Source: Macrothele yani
Taxonomy: Eukaryota > Arthropoda > Arachnida > Araneae > Macrothelidae
Length of the DNA stretch: 64,000 nt
Assembly (NCBI GenBank): GCA_039090855.1
Contig: CM077007.1
Coordinates: forward strand, 12,635,515-12,699,514
Direction of reading: 5' to 3'
Part shown: one piece after another, positions 62,735 through 64,000 of the stretch
How the letters are laid out: each line of letters starts with the position of its first letter
Position numbering within the stretch: the first letter of the stretch is position 1
Notes under the pieces: generated by a model
Seen by the model: the letters and a program-made list of their open reading frames with translations, nothing else
The model's database searches: none
Told to the model about the DNA's origin: nothing
Position numbers and translations under genes: made by a program

Positions 62735-63730
62735 TGTCGTACACCAGAAGAAGCGGCAAGTTGATGAACTCATTCGGAATGATTGACGTGTGACAGTTCA
62801 GAAGATATGTGATGCACTGCAATGTGGTTATGGTGCTGTGAAAACAATTATTCATAACCTGGGACATCGAAATACTCAGCAAAGTGGGTTTCCACGCCAA
62901 TTTATCTAAGATCATCGGAACCAAAAGGTCGAAGCTTGTAGAGAACTGTTGGGGATGTTTGAGGAGAACCAGGACCCATTTCTGTCCAATGTGATTACTG
63001 GAAATGAAAGCTAGGAATTCTTTTATAACCAGAGATAAAATGAGCGTTTATGGAATGGCGACTCAAGACCCCGCTTATGGCCAAGAAGCTCAAAACATAG
63101 CGTCTAATAAAAAGCATATGGCCAAGAAGCTCAAATGGCCAAGAAGCTCAAAACATAGCGTCTAATAAAACGCATATGGCCAAGAAGCTCAAAACATAGC
63201 GTCTAATAAAACGCATATGGCCAAGAAGCTCAAAACATAGCGTCTAATAAAACTGTGATGTGGACAATTTTCTGGGATGTCAGAGGAGCCATTCATGTCG
63301 ATTTTCTTGAAAAAAGAAGCGCTTTCAACAGTTATCGCTATAATGAGATACTAAAGGTGCTCCAGGAAGCTATCTTAGAGAAGACAACTGATGTGCCTCT
63401 TCGTTCTTTCCTTATACACCATTACCACTGCACCATTTGTTTTCAGTGTGGTTACTGGAAATGAAATCTCACACCTCACTTGAAATATTTTGGCCCATTG
63501 CCAAAGTGAGCTGAATATTTATCCCACTTTCACCATAAAGTGCTGAGTTTGCACCTTCTGACTTTCACATGTTCGGTCCCATGAAGCAAAGTCTTCGTAG
63601 TCAAAGTTTGAAGGATGTCGATGTAGTTAAATAGGCTGTGAGATCCTGTGCCAAACAACAGTCCGTGGAATTTTTTCAAACTGGTTACACGTCTTGGGTT
63701 GGACAATAGCGTGAATGTTTGTTTTCAGCG
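62735..63730 (+). pseudogene. mariner transposase relic with an internal minisatellite
   Basis: HTH remnant 'VTVQKICDALQCGYGAVKTI' (about 62789-62850), then 'EACRELLGMFEENQDPFLSN' and 'VITGNES' (62991-63010, catalytic Asp 1 region with Asp-to-Asn). A region equivalent to 'W..S.SPRPKKAK' follows that has expanded into a 41-bp repeat. Then 'VMWTIFWDVRGAIHVDFLEK' (63251-63310), 'NSYRYNEILKVL', a much-damaged second Asp block, and 'FAPSDFHMFGPMKQSLRSQS' (third Asp). 'EFFQTGYTSWVGQ' closes it. Many stops. Confidence 0.85.
63079..63250. repeat. 41-bp minisatellite inside a mariner gene
   Basis: 'ggccaagaagctcaaaacat' starts at 63079, 63120 (17-bp truncated unit), 63137, 63178 and 63219, spacing 41 bp. 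The unit spans the transposase linker coding sequence (K-K-L-K-T-x-A-S-N-K) and 41 is not a multiple of three. Confidence 0.95.
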
Positions 63731-64000
63731 GGGTACAGTTTTGATAACACAATCACATTCAACAAGTTTCAATATATTTTTTTACCATATTACATTAAAA
63801 TATTTTAAAAAGGAGTTTTTTTTAAAGAAGCGTTGCTTTTACGACAACTCATAGCGGGTGTGGGAATGTTTTTCTGGTTGGGAATTGGTCCAATAGTTTA
63901 TACTACCATGAACATGCAGAGGGGCACCTGTAAGTCCTGGATAACGTCCAATTTACGAAAATGTACAGCTCAGAGTTACACCTAATCCAGAAAATTTATG
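63731..64000. other. Unassigned DNA at window end
   Basis: AT-rich with no recognised feature; the mariner 3' end probably lies within the first part but I found no TIR match. Confidence 0.4.

Overview
This 64 kb window looks like transposon-dense intergenic or pericentromeric DNA from an arthropod nuclear genome (a chelicerate is possible; the sequence does not settle it). I recognise no host protein-coding gene. Every ORF that can be assigned belongs to a mobile element: Tc1/mariner transposases, Penelope-like elements (PLEs) with reverse transcriptase (RT) and GIY-YIG endonuclease, a Ginger/KRBA2-type cysteine-rich protein, and the C-terminal end of an RTE/BovB-like LINE. At least three tRNA-derived SINE families, fold-back MITEs and degenerate satellites fill much of the rest. 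There are no operons, bacterial genes, CRISPR arrays or rRNA genes.

Layout. 1-3.1 kb: AT-rich, low-complexity DNA with a short tandem repeat. 3.6-5.8 kb: a decayed ~155-bp satellite interrupted by a SINE. 5.8-8.0 kb: no features seen. 8.1-9.8 kb: a Tc1 relic split by SINEs, one of them dimeric. 10.4-13.1 kb: a mariner relic, then two copies of an element with ~145-bp internal repeats. 13.3-18.4 kb: three Tc1-type transposons, the first carrying a 0.9-kb minisatellite made from its own coding sequence. 22.4-23.1 kb: a SINE cluster. 23.7-26.5 kb: one mariner on the minus strand interrupted by three later insertions. 27-31 kb: SINEs, including a SINE inside a SINE. 31.25-32.64 kb: a Tc1 element. 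33.4-34.2 kb: a PLE fragment. 34.3-37.5 kb: a nested structure (SINE dimer split by a terminal-inverted-repeat element that holds a second SINE dimer and a Ginger-like transposon). 38.9-42.1 kb: a palindromic MITE and two abutting mariners. 43.3-48.84 kb: a striking inverted Penelope composite inside one 16-bp target-site duplication. 49.2-58.5 kb: mostly unassigned, with a tandem repeat, fold-back SINE-like repeats, a Tc1 relic and a LINE 3' end. 59.5-63.7 kb: one Tc1, two mariners and a PLE fragment.

The DNA transposons have lost coding capacity through frameshifts and stops, although several keep readable ends (TIRs and TA duplications). The best preserved element is the Penelope composite: two near-identical RT copies head to head, a fold-back hairpin at the inversion point, and a canonical -1 frameshift heptamer in the right phase between RT and GIY-YIG. 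Two themes recur: retroelement insertions made as inverted (fold-back) pairs, and minisatellites that have grown out of transposase coding sequence. All calls come from reading the sequence; no database search was run.
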